A stretch of 54,540 bases of DNA from Clostridiales bacterium (GTDB lineage: Bacteria; Bacillota; Desulfotomaculia; Desulfotomaculales; VENG01): contig JADQBQ010000009.1 in NCBI GenBank assembly GCA_016278505.1, positions 1-54,540 on the forward strand, read 5' to 3'. Below the pieces are notes generated by a model, which saw only the letters and a list, made by a program, of their open reading frames with translations, was not told the origin of the DNA and did not search any database. This document shows, piece by piece, positions 9,345-17,128 of the stretch (position 1 is the first letter of the stretch; every line of letters starts with the position of its first letter). A program made the position numbers and the translations under genes.

Positions 9345-10194
9345 ATATATTCTAGTCACAATTGGCGGGGAGGTGACGATTACGCCTTCGGACAGTGGGT
9401 ACCAGCATAAAACGTTGATTATAAAGGATCCCACTTTGCGCAAAGGTTTTACAACCATACCAAATGCTGTTATGTTCGCAAAAGGGTTGAGTATGTCAGC
9501 CAAGTACTTATATGGTCTCTTATTATTATTTGCCTGGCAGGAGGGTGAATGCTTTCCCGGCCAGGCGAAACTTTCTGAAGCTGCGAACTGTACAGACCGT
9601 ACTATAAGAAAGTATTTGGATGAGCTTAAAAAATATGGCTTGATATCCTGGGTTCAGAGGGGTTTAAACCAAACCAATGTCTATTATATAAATGACTTGG
9701 CAAAAGTTAATTGGGCGGAGCCCTTGGGACACAAGGACCGGAAAGAGCGTTCCGGTCCGGATCGGAAAGGGTTTTCCGGTCAAGAACGGAAAGAGCGTTC
9801 CGGTCAAGACCGGAAAGGATTTTCCGACAAAGAAGACTCAGTAGAAAAAGACTCAGTTAATAATAGTTGTATTACCTTTACAGGTAATACAACGGAGCAG
9901 AGCTCCGTGGAAGCAGGTCGAAATCAATTACCTTCAGCCAAAGATCTGATAACCGAGCTGACAGGAGAATACCGAAGCACAGGTGCGGTTCCCAGAAATG
10001 GGGACTTTGCTTTTATCGGGAGCCTTTATAATCGACATGGTTATGAAAAGGTGCTGGAAGGTATTCATGAATTGAGTATGGCTATGGCCGCCGAAGAAAT
10101 ATCCAAGCCGTTGCTTTACCTTAAAAATAAACAGTATTTTGCTGAATCCCGAGTTATTATGTTGTATGCTACTGGAAATAGGTTCGGAAGTTGA
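9313..10194 (+). CDS. Winged-helix replication initiator-like protein
   Basis: This protein has up to 293 residues. The N-terminal half (about residues 35-125) is a helix-turn-helix domain of the HTH_36 type (MSAKYLYGLLLLFAWQ, LSEAANCTDRTIRKYLDELK, YGLISWVQRG), as found in phage and plasmid initiators. The middle is a low-complexity region encoded by four 24-bp repeats with alternating RKERSG and RKGFSG. The C-terminal helical domain (about 215-285) resembles DnaD-like tails. The start is unclear: the listed ATG has no ribosome site, while GTG 9373 directly abuts GGGGAG. It sits between repeat sites and DnaA boxes, consistent with a replication module. An alternative is a phage regulator with a similar DNA-binding domain. 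Confidence 0.65.
   Translation: MRRSDWPWKIRYILVTIGGEVTITPSDSGYQHKTLIIKDPTLRKGFTTIPNAVMFAKGLSMSAKYLYGLLLLFAWQEGECFPGQAKLSEAANCTDRTIRKYLDELKKYGLISWVQRGLNQTNVYYINDLAKVNWAEPLGHKDRKERSGPDRKGFSGQERKERSGQDRKGFSDKEDSVEKDSVNNSCITFTGNTTEQSSVEAGRNQLPSAKDLITELTGEYRSTGAVPRNGDFAFIGSLYNRHGYEKVLEGIHELSMAMAAEEISKPLLYLKNKQYFAESRVIMLYATGNRFGS
9736..9831. repeat. Four tandem 24-bp dyad repeats inside the initiator-like gene
   Basis: Four in-phase 24-bp units encode DRKERSGP, DRKGFSGQ, ERKERSGQ and DRKGFSDK. Each unit contains an inverted repeat of the form CGGAAA-N5-TTCCG. Repeats of this kind within an initiator gene recall the in-gene origins of phages such as lambda, where the initiator binds its own coding sequence. 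Confidence 0.7.
9867..9892. repeat. Inverted pair of the TGTATTAC motif
   Basis: TTGTATTACC and GGTAATACAA are separated by six bases. The motif core is the same as in the upstream TGTAWTACA array, linking the two as sites for one protein. Confidence 0.6.
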
Positions 10195-10236
10195 TTGTGG
10201 GAAATTAACGGCATTTTATCTTGAGAAACAATACTT

Positions 10237-10264
10237 ACCACCCGTAGTTTCGTGGGTGGTTTTG
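10237..10264 (+). terminator. Terminator after the initiator-like gene
   Basis: The stem ACCACCC/GGGTGGT has a 10-base loop and is followed by TTTTG. It lies 43 bases after the initiator-like stop codon. Confidence 0.65.
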
Positions 10265-10277
10265 TGTTTTCTGGGTT

Positions 10278-10381
10278 TTATCCACGCATAGCAAGTAAAT
10301 GTCCCGGTGGCGGCCACCACCATTCAACCGAAGTTCGCTGCCCTGGGGCATTAGCTCCCAATGTTAGACTTTTGTGGATAA
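10278..10381. other. Pair of DnaA boxes
   Basis: TTATCCACG is at 10278-10286 and a perfect DnaA box in reverse (TGTGGATAA) is at 10373-10381. They face each other 86 bases apart downstream of the initiator-like gene. Together with the repeats upstream they suggest a relic replication origin. The rest of 10265-10451 shows no convincing gene. Confidence 0.45.
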
Positions 10382-10451
10382 TGTGCATTAGCAGGATAAT
10401 ACTAAGCAAGATAATACGGATCGCTTCATCGGTTTCCATCCAAGGAGTGTG

Positions 10452-10598
10452 ATGTGCCGGACCTATATAATTTACATTGAAGGCAGATCATATTTCAAAT
10501 GCAGACACTATTTTCTATTTGCAGGTATTACGTCAGAGGACGCGGAAGGCATACTGCGGCTTCTGCAAAAGGAAGCAAAATATTCAGATAATCTATAA
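10452..10598 (+). CDS. Small hypothetical protein, 48 residues
   Basis: This frame starts at ATG 10452, five bases after AAGGAG. The peptide has a basic, aromatic first half (CRTYIIYIEGRSYFKCRHYF) and an acidic helical second half (ITSEDAEGILRLLQKEA). Two cysteines may be structural. It ends 14 bases before the next gene's ATG, so the two may be co-transcribed. No family is recognised. Confidence 0.5.
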   Translation: MCRTYIIYIEGRSYFKCRHYFLFAGITSEDAEGILRLLQKEAKYSDNL

Positions 10599-10612
10599 TA
10601 GGAGTGTTCAAA

Positions 10613-10993
10613 ATGGTTGGAGTAGAAATTGATATGATTATTACAGACAGCTTGAAAGCATTGGAATTATACGAAAAAGTATTTGATATCGAACGTGTTG
10701 AGGTTTTAGATTTTCCTAAAGGTGAAAATGAAGTCATTTTCACCCTATATGGAGTACGCTTTCACATGCTTGATGAAAACCCGAAATTAGGGTTGAAAGC
10801 ACCAAACCCGAATGAATCCAAATCGATTTGGTTTAACATCCTCGTCCCTGACATAAAGGAAACATTTTCAAAGGCAATCAGTGCGGGTTGTACTGAGGTG
10901 CAACCGGTGACTGAATTGTCTGATTACGGAGTGTCAAACGCTATATTTAGAGATGTTTTCGGCTATCAATGGATAGCTGCATCAATTGCATAA
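10613..10993 (+). CDS. VOC (glyoxalase/bleomycin resistance-like) family protein
   Basis: This protein of about 126 residues has the two beta-alpha-beta-beta-beta modules of the vicinal oxygen chelate superfamily. Module one holds ITDSLKALELYEKVFDIERVEV and GENEVIFTLYGVRFHML. Module two holds WFNILVPDIKETFSKAISAGC and ends with NAIFRDVFGYQWIAA, the usual DPFGHxW-type ending. The start is ATG 10613 (AGGAG eight bases upstream) rather than GTG 10604. It resembles PhnB-type members, which often lack full metal ligands; the substrate is unknown. It is preceded by a 48-codon gene with a short gap. Confidence 0.8.
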   Translation: MVGVEIDMIITDSLKALELYEKVFDIERVEVLDFPKGENEVIFTLYGVRFHMLDENPKLGLKAPNPNESKSIWFNILVPDIKETFSKAISAGCTEVQPVTELSDYGVSNAIFRDVFGYQWIAASIA

Positions 10994-11149
10994 AGAGGTG
11001 AGTTTTGAAGAACGCACACGGCTTTGGGAGGAAAAAAGGGGTAGCTAAAATGGCAAGATCAAGGCAGTGGGGCCTAAAGGTTAAAGTTGTGCCACATTCT
11101 GCATTCTGTGCACAAAATGCATCACCTATCCATAATCTAACAATAGGCA

Positions 11150-11818
11150 ATGAACAATACTTATGAGGTGGTGGACGTTGTGCGTGCAGTAAATCCAAGT
11201 AATTGTAAGGGAATTGATGTTTCTCACTGGCAAGGGGATATTAACTGGAACCTTGTTAAAAATGACGGTATATATTTTTCTTTTATTAAGGCTACGGAAG
11301 GTGTTGATTACGAAGACCCCAAATTTGCAAAGAATTTAAAAGCAGCCAAGAAAGCTGGGGTCTTAGTTGGGGGATATCATTTTTGCACTCCTTCCAGCGA
11401 AGAAGATGCACTTAATGAGGCAAAATATTTTATTAATGTAACCAATAAAAACGGTGGGTTTAGAGCTTTTGATTTGCCACCGGTTATTGATATCGAAAAA
11501 GATAACGGGCTTAATAGAGAGCAGATTTCAAGCATCGTTCGCACCTGGGTTGAAACTATAAAAAAAGAAACTAAGGTTCAGCCCATCATTTATTCGTATA
11601 AAAGCTTTATAAAAGAATACTTAGATGAAAGTCTATTTGATACCCCACTTTGGTTGGCACATTATGATATCAAACAAGCGCCGGGCTTGTTGGGTTGGAA
11701 AAGGTGGTTATTTTGGCAGTATACAGACAAAGGCCAAGTTAAGGGAATTAACGGAGCAGTTGACCTTAACGTGTTTCATAGTAATCTAAAAGAATTGCAT
11801 TTGCTTTGTAGCCCATAA
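11150..11818 (+). CDS. GH25-family lysozyme (N-acetylmuramidase)
   Basis: This is a glycoside hydrolase family 25 domain with no signal peptide. It begins with the diagnostic KGIDVSHWQGDINW, follows with FSFIKATEGVDYEDPKF and GGYHFCTP, and has the acidic catalytic motif PPVIDIEKDNG near residue 114. It ends with WLFWQYTDKGQVKGINGAVDLN, the usual last strand. The enzyme cleaves MurNAc-GlcNAc bonds in peptidoglycan. ATG 11150 has a poor ribosome site; GTG 11180 has GAGGTGG eight bases upstream and may be the true start, since the domain begins soon after. Lack of a signal peptide and its closeness to the replication relic suggest a phage endolysin, but a holin is not evident. Confidence 0.85.
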   Translation: MNNTYEVVDVVRAVNPSNCKGIDVSHWQGDINWNLVKNDGIYFSFIKATEGVDYEDPKFAKNLKAAKKAGVLVGGYHFCTPSSEEDALNEAKYFINVTNKNGGFRAFDLPPVIDIEKDNGLNREQISSIVRTWVETIKKETKVQPIIYSYKSFIKEYLDESLFDTPLWLAHYDIKQAPGLLGWKRWLFWQYTDKGQVKGINGAVDLNVFHSNLKELHLLCSP

Positions 11819-11889
11819 GGTGCGCATACTAAGCCCTAAAGCGGGAAAACATTAATAATAGCAGTAATAAACTCTGGGAGTGAATCTTA

Positions 11890-12345
11890 TTGGAATTACG
11901 GGACAGAGTTGCCCGGGGCTTTCTGGCGGGGGTGTCCGGTGGTGTGCTAATGAATATATTGAGCTATGTGTCTTATTTGCTCGGTGTCGCTAATTTGCGC
12001 TATATAGATTGGCCGGCTATCATCATCACCGGACATACACCGAATAATGCCCTAGAAACTGTTTTTGCCCTGCTGGTGCAACTTATTTTCGTTGGTTTTC
12101 TTGGTATAGTATTTACGTATCTAATTTCTACCCTCATTGAAAGCAGCAACCACTTGTTCAAGGGGGTTCTTTTCGGTTTCATATCGTGGTTTGCCATATA
12201 TGCTTTTACCTTCCTGGCAGATGTGATCAAACTTACACCGCTGGATATGGGCACTGCTTTAACAGACTTTGCCGGTGCTGTTGTTTTTGGATTAACACTG
12301 GCGCAGGTGTTGTTTCAATTGGATAACAGGCAGGGGTTGGAGTAA
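11890..12345 (+). CDS. Small membrane protein, YqhR-like
   Basis: This membrane protein of 151 residues starts at TTG 11890, with GGGAG nine bases upstream. It has four hydrophobic segments: GFLAGVSGGVLMNILSYVSY, VFALLVQLIFVGFLGIVFTY, VLFGFISWFAIYAFTFLA and FAGAVVFGLTLAQVLF. The pattern resembles the YqhR-type membrane proteins of sporulating Firmicutes, whose role is not known. It stands alone upstream of a transposase relic. Confidence 0.6.
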   Translation: MELRDRVARGFLAGVSGGVLMNILSYVSYLLGVANLRYIDWPAIIITGHTPNNALETVFALLVQLIFVGFLGIVFTYLISTLIESSNHLFKGVLFGFISWFAIYAFTFLADVIKLTPLDMGTALTDFAGAVVFGLTLAQVLFQLDNRQGLE

Positions 12346-12347
12346 AC

Positions 12348-12652
12348 GCAAGTAGGGACGGTTCTTGTCTTGCGCGATATGCCTATTGTTTGATGGATAA
12401 TCACGTGCACCTTTTGATTGACGATAACGGAAATGACATATCCACATTGGTTAAAAGTATCATGGAAGATGGCCGGGTAAAAATAAAAGAGCTGCTGGAA
12501 AGAAATGAAATAAGGTATGATGAGTTAAATAGTCATATTGATATTCGCAACGAGTTGATGACAGAAATAAGAAGGAATTCTTCCCTTACCTTAAAGCAGA
12601 TAGGGGAATTATGTGGTGGGGTAAGTGAATCTAGAGTAAGTAGGATTTTGCC
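12348..12652 (+). mobile_element. Internally deleted REP-transposase relic
   Basis: The left end (12348-12368) matches the terminal repeat of the intact element at 28.1-29.1 kb with two changes. Two deletions then remove most of the transposase: the N-terminal third, and the segment matching about 28441-28826. What remains fuses MDNHVHLLIDDNGNDIST (the HxH metal motif) directly to MEDGRVKIKELLERNE and the C-terminal helix-turn-helix (LTLKQIGELCGGVSESRVSR). The catalytic tyrosine region is gone. The right terminal repeat is missing where the element meets a RelB-like remnant. It is close in sequence to the intact copy, so the deletion is fairly recent. Confidence 0.8.
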
Positions 12653-12753
12653 GGAGTTTTCCCGTTAGCAATGTCTCTTGATTTTCGCATGGCTGCTTCG
12701 GTTTTAGCGGTAAAGCCGGGCTGCTTCATCTCAAAAGGCAGGCCATCCACCAT
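12653..12753 (-). pseudogene. Remnant of a RelB/DinJ-like antitoxin
   Basis: On the minus strand this frame reads MVDGLPFEMKQPGFTAKTEA and continues AAMRKSRDIANG. That resembles the middle of RelB/DinJ antitoxins (GLPFE, then an acidic helix). The frame is cut on the 3' side by the transposase relic and has a stop just upstream, so no working antitoxin can be made and no toxin gene is left next to it. The rest of 12754-13039 shows no gene I can support. Confidence 0.35.
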
Positions 12754-13039
12754 CGTGAAACATTCTTTAAGGATCTACACACTGTGCTTGGGAAAATAAC
12801 GGAAGCTGACTTGAAAGTGCCGGTCAGAATTTGTACATCGCTGAACACCCCGTGCTCTACATGATGGTAGAAACCGGGTATCCGTCAATCATCTTCGGCA
12901 ATATTTTATATTCAATTAATCAGAAGGCAGGAAAAAGACGATATTTGGCAAAATAACAAGTTATATGTAAATGCCTAACTTTCAGAAACTATATCATTGT
13001 TTTTTAGGATGGCAGAAAAAAGTATGGGGAGTGAAAAAC

Positions 13040-15517
13040 ATGAATATAATGTTCTTCAAACCTAAATTATTGTGCCGTAAGCGTATTAATAAAATGCTTG
13101 AGGGGATATTTGAAGTCCCGCTTTTTCTCCTGTTCTCTTCTATGGGCTATGGTAAGACAACGGCAGTAAAAGATTTTCTAAGCTCTAAAGAAAAGCTTCA
13201 CTATGTATGGTTTCCATTAAGCACCGGGGAAAGTGATGAGCTGTGGATGTGGCAGAAATTTTGTCAAAGTCTTGCAGACATAAGCCCGGAGCTTTCCAAA
13301 CAATTTATCGGACACGGGCTTCCGCAAACCGCAGTGGATCTAGATCGTATCCTCAATATCATAAGAAAAACTGTTAAAGAACCTACGGTTGTTGTCATAG
13401 ATGATTACCACGAAAACAAAAGTGTACATATGAATCATTTACTTACAGCCATCGCGAGAGCCTCCCTTTCCAAATTACATATAGTCATAATCAGCCGCAG
13501 TATTCCAGAAATCCCAATTGAAGAGCTTGCCTTAAAGGGTCTGTGCATGGAGCTCTCCCAGGATGAATTTGAGTTTAATGAGGAGGAAACAGTTGAGCTG
13601 TTTGTGCGAAACGGATTTTTGCTTTCGTCTGTGGAGCAGGAATTGCTGGTAAAAAACACAGATGGTTGGGTGGCAGCCATCTATCTTACCCTTCTAAAAT
13701 ACGCTGAGGACAAAACTGTTGAAGACATTCGAGACATCACACGACTGGTTAAAACAGCTGTATATGATAAATTCGACAAGGGTACACAGCAGATACTACT
13801 AAAGCTTTCTGTTCTTGACAGCTTCAGCCTGGAAGAAGCAATATTTGTAACTGGAAATAAAAAAGCAGGCGTGCTGATGCACCGAATTGCAGCCAACAAT
13901 TGCTTTGTAAGATATGACAATAAAAATGAAAGATACTCCATTCACGCCATCTTAAAAACAATGCTGCTGGAACTATTTGCTGTCTCTGATATAGAAAAAG
14001 CCGCCCTGTTTTCCCGCTGTGGTGATTGGTGTGCGAGGGGTGATAGGCGCATTGAAGCGGTAGATTTTTATCACAGAGCAGGATGCTATGACAAAATTCT
14101 TGACATATATGAGCTATTTGGCTCTGCAGAGCTTATAGACAGAGCACCCCATATCATTGTCAATGCTTTTAAAGACATGGAAAAGAAGCTGAAGCTGTCT
14201 TACCCACTGGCGTACATCACCTATATATACTCTTACATGTTGGCAGTAGATACTATGGAGGGCGCAGGAATGCTTTACGAGGCAAAAGCAATCTATGAGG
14301 CGGACGACAACCTTGTGGATAAAGAAAAGATTTTAGGTGAAATCATCCTTATTGAAAGCATTCTGGACTTTAATGACGTACCTGCTATGAGCGAATATCA
14401 TAAAAAAGCTTACGCCCTTTTTGGCGGCACAAGCTCCCGAATAATAAACGCCGATTCCATATTCACCTGTGGTTCGCCCCATACTCTGTTTCTCTATCAC
14501 AAGAAGGAGGAAGAGTTGCTTTCGCTTGTAGAGTTCATTGAAAAAGACAATTGGTATCATACCCATGTAGCAAACGGCTGTGGAACAGGCTTCGAACATA
14601 CGGCAAGGGCGGAATACTGCCTTGAAACAGGCGATCTTACCAACGCAGAACTTTTTGCCTACAAAGCTATCTTCAAGGCAAAAACCAAAAACCAGTTGAG
14701 TCTTGTCATCTGTGGGAGCCTGTGTCTTGCCCGCCTGGCCATCTTAAACGGCAGGCCCGGTGAGGCGGCTGATATATTGGACGGGGTCCGGGCGGAAGCG
14801 GAAGCTGCAGGCAGACCCATCCTAATCAATGGCATTGACATTGCGGCGGGGTACATATATGGTATTTTGGGTAAATTGGAACAGATACCAAAGTGGCTGC
14901 GGGAGGGGGAAATATCCCCGGGCAATCTTTTTCATGAGGGGATGGGCAGCAACTACATTGTTGGCGGCAGAGCGGCTATACTGAGGAAAAGCTATGCAGA
15001 ACTTGAGATCCTCGTGGAAACCATGAGGGAACTCTATCAACCAAATAACCATATATTTGGTTACATTTATGCCGGCATCTATGATGCAATAGCCAAAAAA
15101 CATCTGTACGGCACGGAAAAAGCCGGGGATGCTCTGCTTCCCGCCATGCAGCTCGCCCGGATGGACGGCATCATCACACCCTTTGCGGAAAGCATGCCGG
15201 AGCTTGAGCCCATTTTACAGGAAATAAAAAAAACGCATGACAGCGAATGGATAAGCAAAGTCATTTACCTGGGTGAACGCTTTATTAGTGGTTTTCAAAA
15301 AATCAACAATCAGAAAGAAATTGAGCCACTTACCGACAGGGAACTCGATGTATTGACCCTTCTTAGTGAGGGCTTCAAGCAAACGGAAATTGCTGAAAAA
15401 CTCTACCTGTCTAAGAACACAGTCAGCAGGCATTTGCAAAACACCTATGAAAAACTGGGCGTAAACAATAAAACCCTGGCCATAAACAAAGCGAAAGAGC
15501 TAAATATGATTGGATAG
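13040..15517 (+). CDS. MalT-like LuxR-family ATP-binding regulator
   Basis: This large transcriptional regulator has about 825 residues. An N-terminal STAND-type ATPase carries a Walker A motif (SSMGYGKTTAVKDF, residues 32-45), Walker B (VVVIDDYHE) and a sensor arginine region (HIVIISRS). The middle is a long helical TPR-like region. The C terminus is a LuxR helix-turn-helix with PLTDRELDVLTLLSEGFKQT and LSKNTVSRHLQNTYEKLG. This is the MalT architecture, which binds an inducer and ATP before activating transcription. The start is ATG 13040 (GGGGAG nine bases upstream). It lies upstream of a DUF2442 gene and three secreted proteins, possibly its targets, though a terminator separates them. Confidence 0.9.
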   Translation: MNIMFFKPKLLCRKRINKMLEGIFEVPLFLLFSSMGYGKTTAVKDFLSSKEKLHYVWFPLSTGESDELWMWQKFCQSLADISPELSKQFIGHGLPQTAVDLDRILNIIRKTVKEPTVVVIDDYHENKSVHMNHLLTAIARASLSKLHIVIISRSIPEIPIEELALKGLCMELSQDEFEFNEEETVELFVRNGFLLSSVEQELLVKNTDGWVAAIYLTLLKYAEDKTVEDIRDITRLVKTAVYDKFDKGTQQILLKLSVLDSFSLEEAIFVTGNKKAGVLMHRIAANNCFVRYDNKNERYSIHAILKTMLLELFAVSDIEKAALFSRCGDWCARGDRRIEAVDFYHRAGCYDKILDIYELFGSAELIDRAPHIIVNAFKDMEKKLKLSYPLAYITYIYSYMLAVDTMEGAGMLYEAKAIYEADDNLVDKEKILGEIILIESILDFNDVPAMSEYHKKAYALFGGTSSRIINADSIFTCGSPHTLFLYHKKEEELLSLVEFIEKDNWYHTHVANGCGTGFEHTARAEYCLETGDLTNAELFAYKAIFKAKTKNQLSLVICGSLCLARLAILNGRPGEAADILDGVRAEAEAAGRPILINGIDIAAGYIYGILGKLEQIPKWLREGEISPGNLFHEGMGSNYIVGGRAAILRKSYAELEILVETMRELYQPNNHIFGYIYAGIYDAIAKKHLYGTEKAGDALLPAMQLARMDGIITPFAESMPELEPILQEIKKTHDSEWISKVIYLGERFISGFQKINNQKEIEPLTDRELDVLTLLSEGFKQTEIAEKLYLSKNTVSRHLQNTYEKLGVNNKTLAINKAKELNMIG

Positions 15518-15593
15518 GAATACTTTTAACTGAACTTCAGATTTCAGAATTTTAAATAAAAATGGTACTTTTATGTGATATACATATCCCCAA

Positions 15594-15627
15594 AAATCCA
15601 CCATACTTTTCATATGGTGGATTTTTT
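15594..15627 (+). terminator. Terminator after the LuxR-type regulator
   Basis: A perfect 12-bp stem (AAATCCACCATA/TATGGTGGATTT, 7-base loop) runs into six T residues. Confidence 0.85.
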
Positions 15628-15658
15628 ATGCTTTAAATTGGTGCGCAAGGAGGAAAAC

Positions 15659-15892
15659 ATGAATAAAATTCTCTCCATACTGCTTATGGACGACCATAAA
15701 ATTGCAGTGGAGCTTGAAAACGGCTCAAGCTTTGTGTACAACCTCAAGCCCAAGCTTAGGACGGCACGGTTTGCAGCTCTTGAGGACATCGAATTTTTCA
15801 AAACAGGCAGGCTGGTAGAAAAAGACTACATACGGTGGAACGATAGTCTGATGCTGTACGCCTATGAAATGCTGGATGGAATGAAGAAATAG
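15659..15892 (+). CDS. DUF2442-like protein
   Basis: This 77-residue protein has an AAGGAGG site seven bases before ATG 15659. Its strand pattern (ILLMDDHKIAVELENGSSFVYNL, then ARFAALEDIEFFKTGRLVEKDYIRW and a final DSLMLYAYEML) fits the DUF2442 family. Members are often found with DUF4160 partners in toxin-antitoxin-like pairs, but no partner is seen here. The function is unknown. It sits between the regulator and the surface-protein genes. Confidence 0.7.
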   Translation: MNKILSILLMDDHKIAVELENGSSFVYNLKPKLRTARFAALEDIEFFKTGRLVEKDYIRWNDSLMLYAYEMLDGMKK

Positions 15893-15949
15893 AGTTTAAA
15901 ACACCAGGCGAAAATTTATGAAAAATTTAATAATCAGGAGGAATGGAAA

Positions 15950-17104
15950 ATGACAGTGAAATTCCAGCGGCTTGTGTATTTAGCGATTTGCCTTATGTTG
16001 GTGGTAAGCGGTATTCTGAGTGTCCCCCGGCCGGCCTCAGCCAGTACAACGCCCGTACCACTATCCAGCCTGAGCGCTGGCGACACGGTGCAATTCGATG
16101 GCCGAACATGGATAGTTCTAGACCCTAGCACCGGTTACCTGCTTATGCAAGATTCTTACGTAACGCGTGAGTTTGATTCGGATATGATGGGTTTGATTTT
16201 TGATCCGCTTGGAGAGAATATTCCATATTTTGATCCGAATGACACAACCAACATAGCATATTACCTTAATAATGATTTTTACAACAGCTTTAATTCTGGG
16301 GCCCGTACATTAATCCAGTCTCATCTCTGGAATGTTGGGATATCATGGTCGGAATCAGGTGTAACAGTGGATTGTAATATTGGCCTGATTAGCGCTAACG
16401 AATGGAATAATTATAAAAGCATTCTTGGTAATCCATCTTCAACATTCTGGACCCTCACGCCCGAGGGAGGGCCCGGAAGTGGGATGATCGACTTCGTCGA
16501 TACTAATGGTGACCTGCGTTTTGGAGATTACTCCAACACAATGAAAGGTATCCGTCCTGCTTTGTATCTGGATCCTACAAACTTGGTATCTGGTGATTCC
16601 ACACATACCGTGTCAATATATTCTAACCTCGAAGTATTGACCAATTCCTCAGCGGGTGGTGCGGTCACCGGCGGCGGAACATATCTCGCAGGTTCAACGG
16701 TAACAGTGCTGGCCACACCTAATCCCGGCTATACTTTCGTTGACTGGACCGATGGAGACGGGACATCTGTTAGTACCGACCCATCATTTAACTATATCGT
16801 GAGTAACGCAGACACAACCCTTGTGGGTAATTTCCAACAAACTCGCATTATACCTACTATTACAGTTGTGAACGGAATACCGTTTTCCATTACTGTCCGC
16901 AACACCCACGGGTTATTTACCGGAACAGATAATACCTACGGCACACTAACAGGTACTGCCAGTGTGAACGATACTGTAATATCGGGCACCCTGACCGGGG
17001 TGCCAACCATGCCGACAGCTATTACTCTTGGCAGTGGAACAATTGAAATAAAAGCTGTCAATCCACCGTCCACAACTCTGGATAGCAGCAAGTCGTTTTA
17101 TTAA
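15950..17104 (+). CDS. Secreted protein with DUF6273 and InlB-type repeat
   Basis: This 384-residue secreted protein starts at ATG 15950, five bases after GGAGGAATGG. A signal peptide (LVYLAICLMLVVSGILSVP, cleavage near ASAS) is followed by a DUF6273-like domain (about 40-205) that opens with FDGRTWIVLD and ends with GIRPALYLDP. One divergent InlB B-repeat (about 230-300; GGAVTGGGTYLAGSTVTVLA, then YTFVDWTDGDG) comes next, then a short beta domain. The same repeat type recurs in the next two genes, where the DNA is also similar, which suggests domain shuffling within the cluster. It lacks the stalk domain of its neighbours. The gene is followed after 24 bases by a second secreted protein, so they are likely co-transcribed. 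Confidence 0.75.
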   Translation: MTVKFQRLVYLAICLMLVVSGILSVPRPASASTTPVPLSSLSAGDTVQFDGRTWIVLDPSTGYLLMQDSYVTREFDSDMMGLIFDPLGENIPYFDPNDTTNIAYYLNNDFYNSFNSGARTLIQSHLWNVGISWSESGVTVDCNIGLISANEWNNYKSILGNPSSTFWTLTPEGGPGSGMIDFVDTNGDLRFGDYSNTMKGIRPALYLDPTNLVSGDSTHTVSIYSNLEVLTNSSAGGAVTGGGTYLAGSTVTVLATPNPGYTFVDWTDGDGTSVSTDPSFNYIVSNADTTLVGNFQQTRIIPTITVVNGIPFSITVRNTHGLFTGTDNTYGTLTGTASVNDTVISGTLTGVPTMPTAITLGSGTIEIKAVNPPSTTLDSSKSFY

Positions 17105-17128
17105 ACCGATTAGTTGGGGGGTGAAGAT

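Noticed and set aside
10252-10452. A 66-codon open frame downstream of the initiator-like gene
   Set aside because: It starts inside a terminator, spans the DnaA boxes and has no ribosome site.
11050-11166. A 38-codon frame (ATG 11050) with GGGG eight bases upstream
   Set aside because: It overlaps the lysozyme start and has no recognisable features; left out of the annotation.
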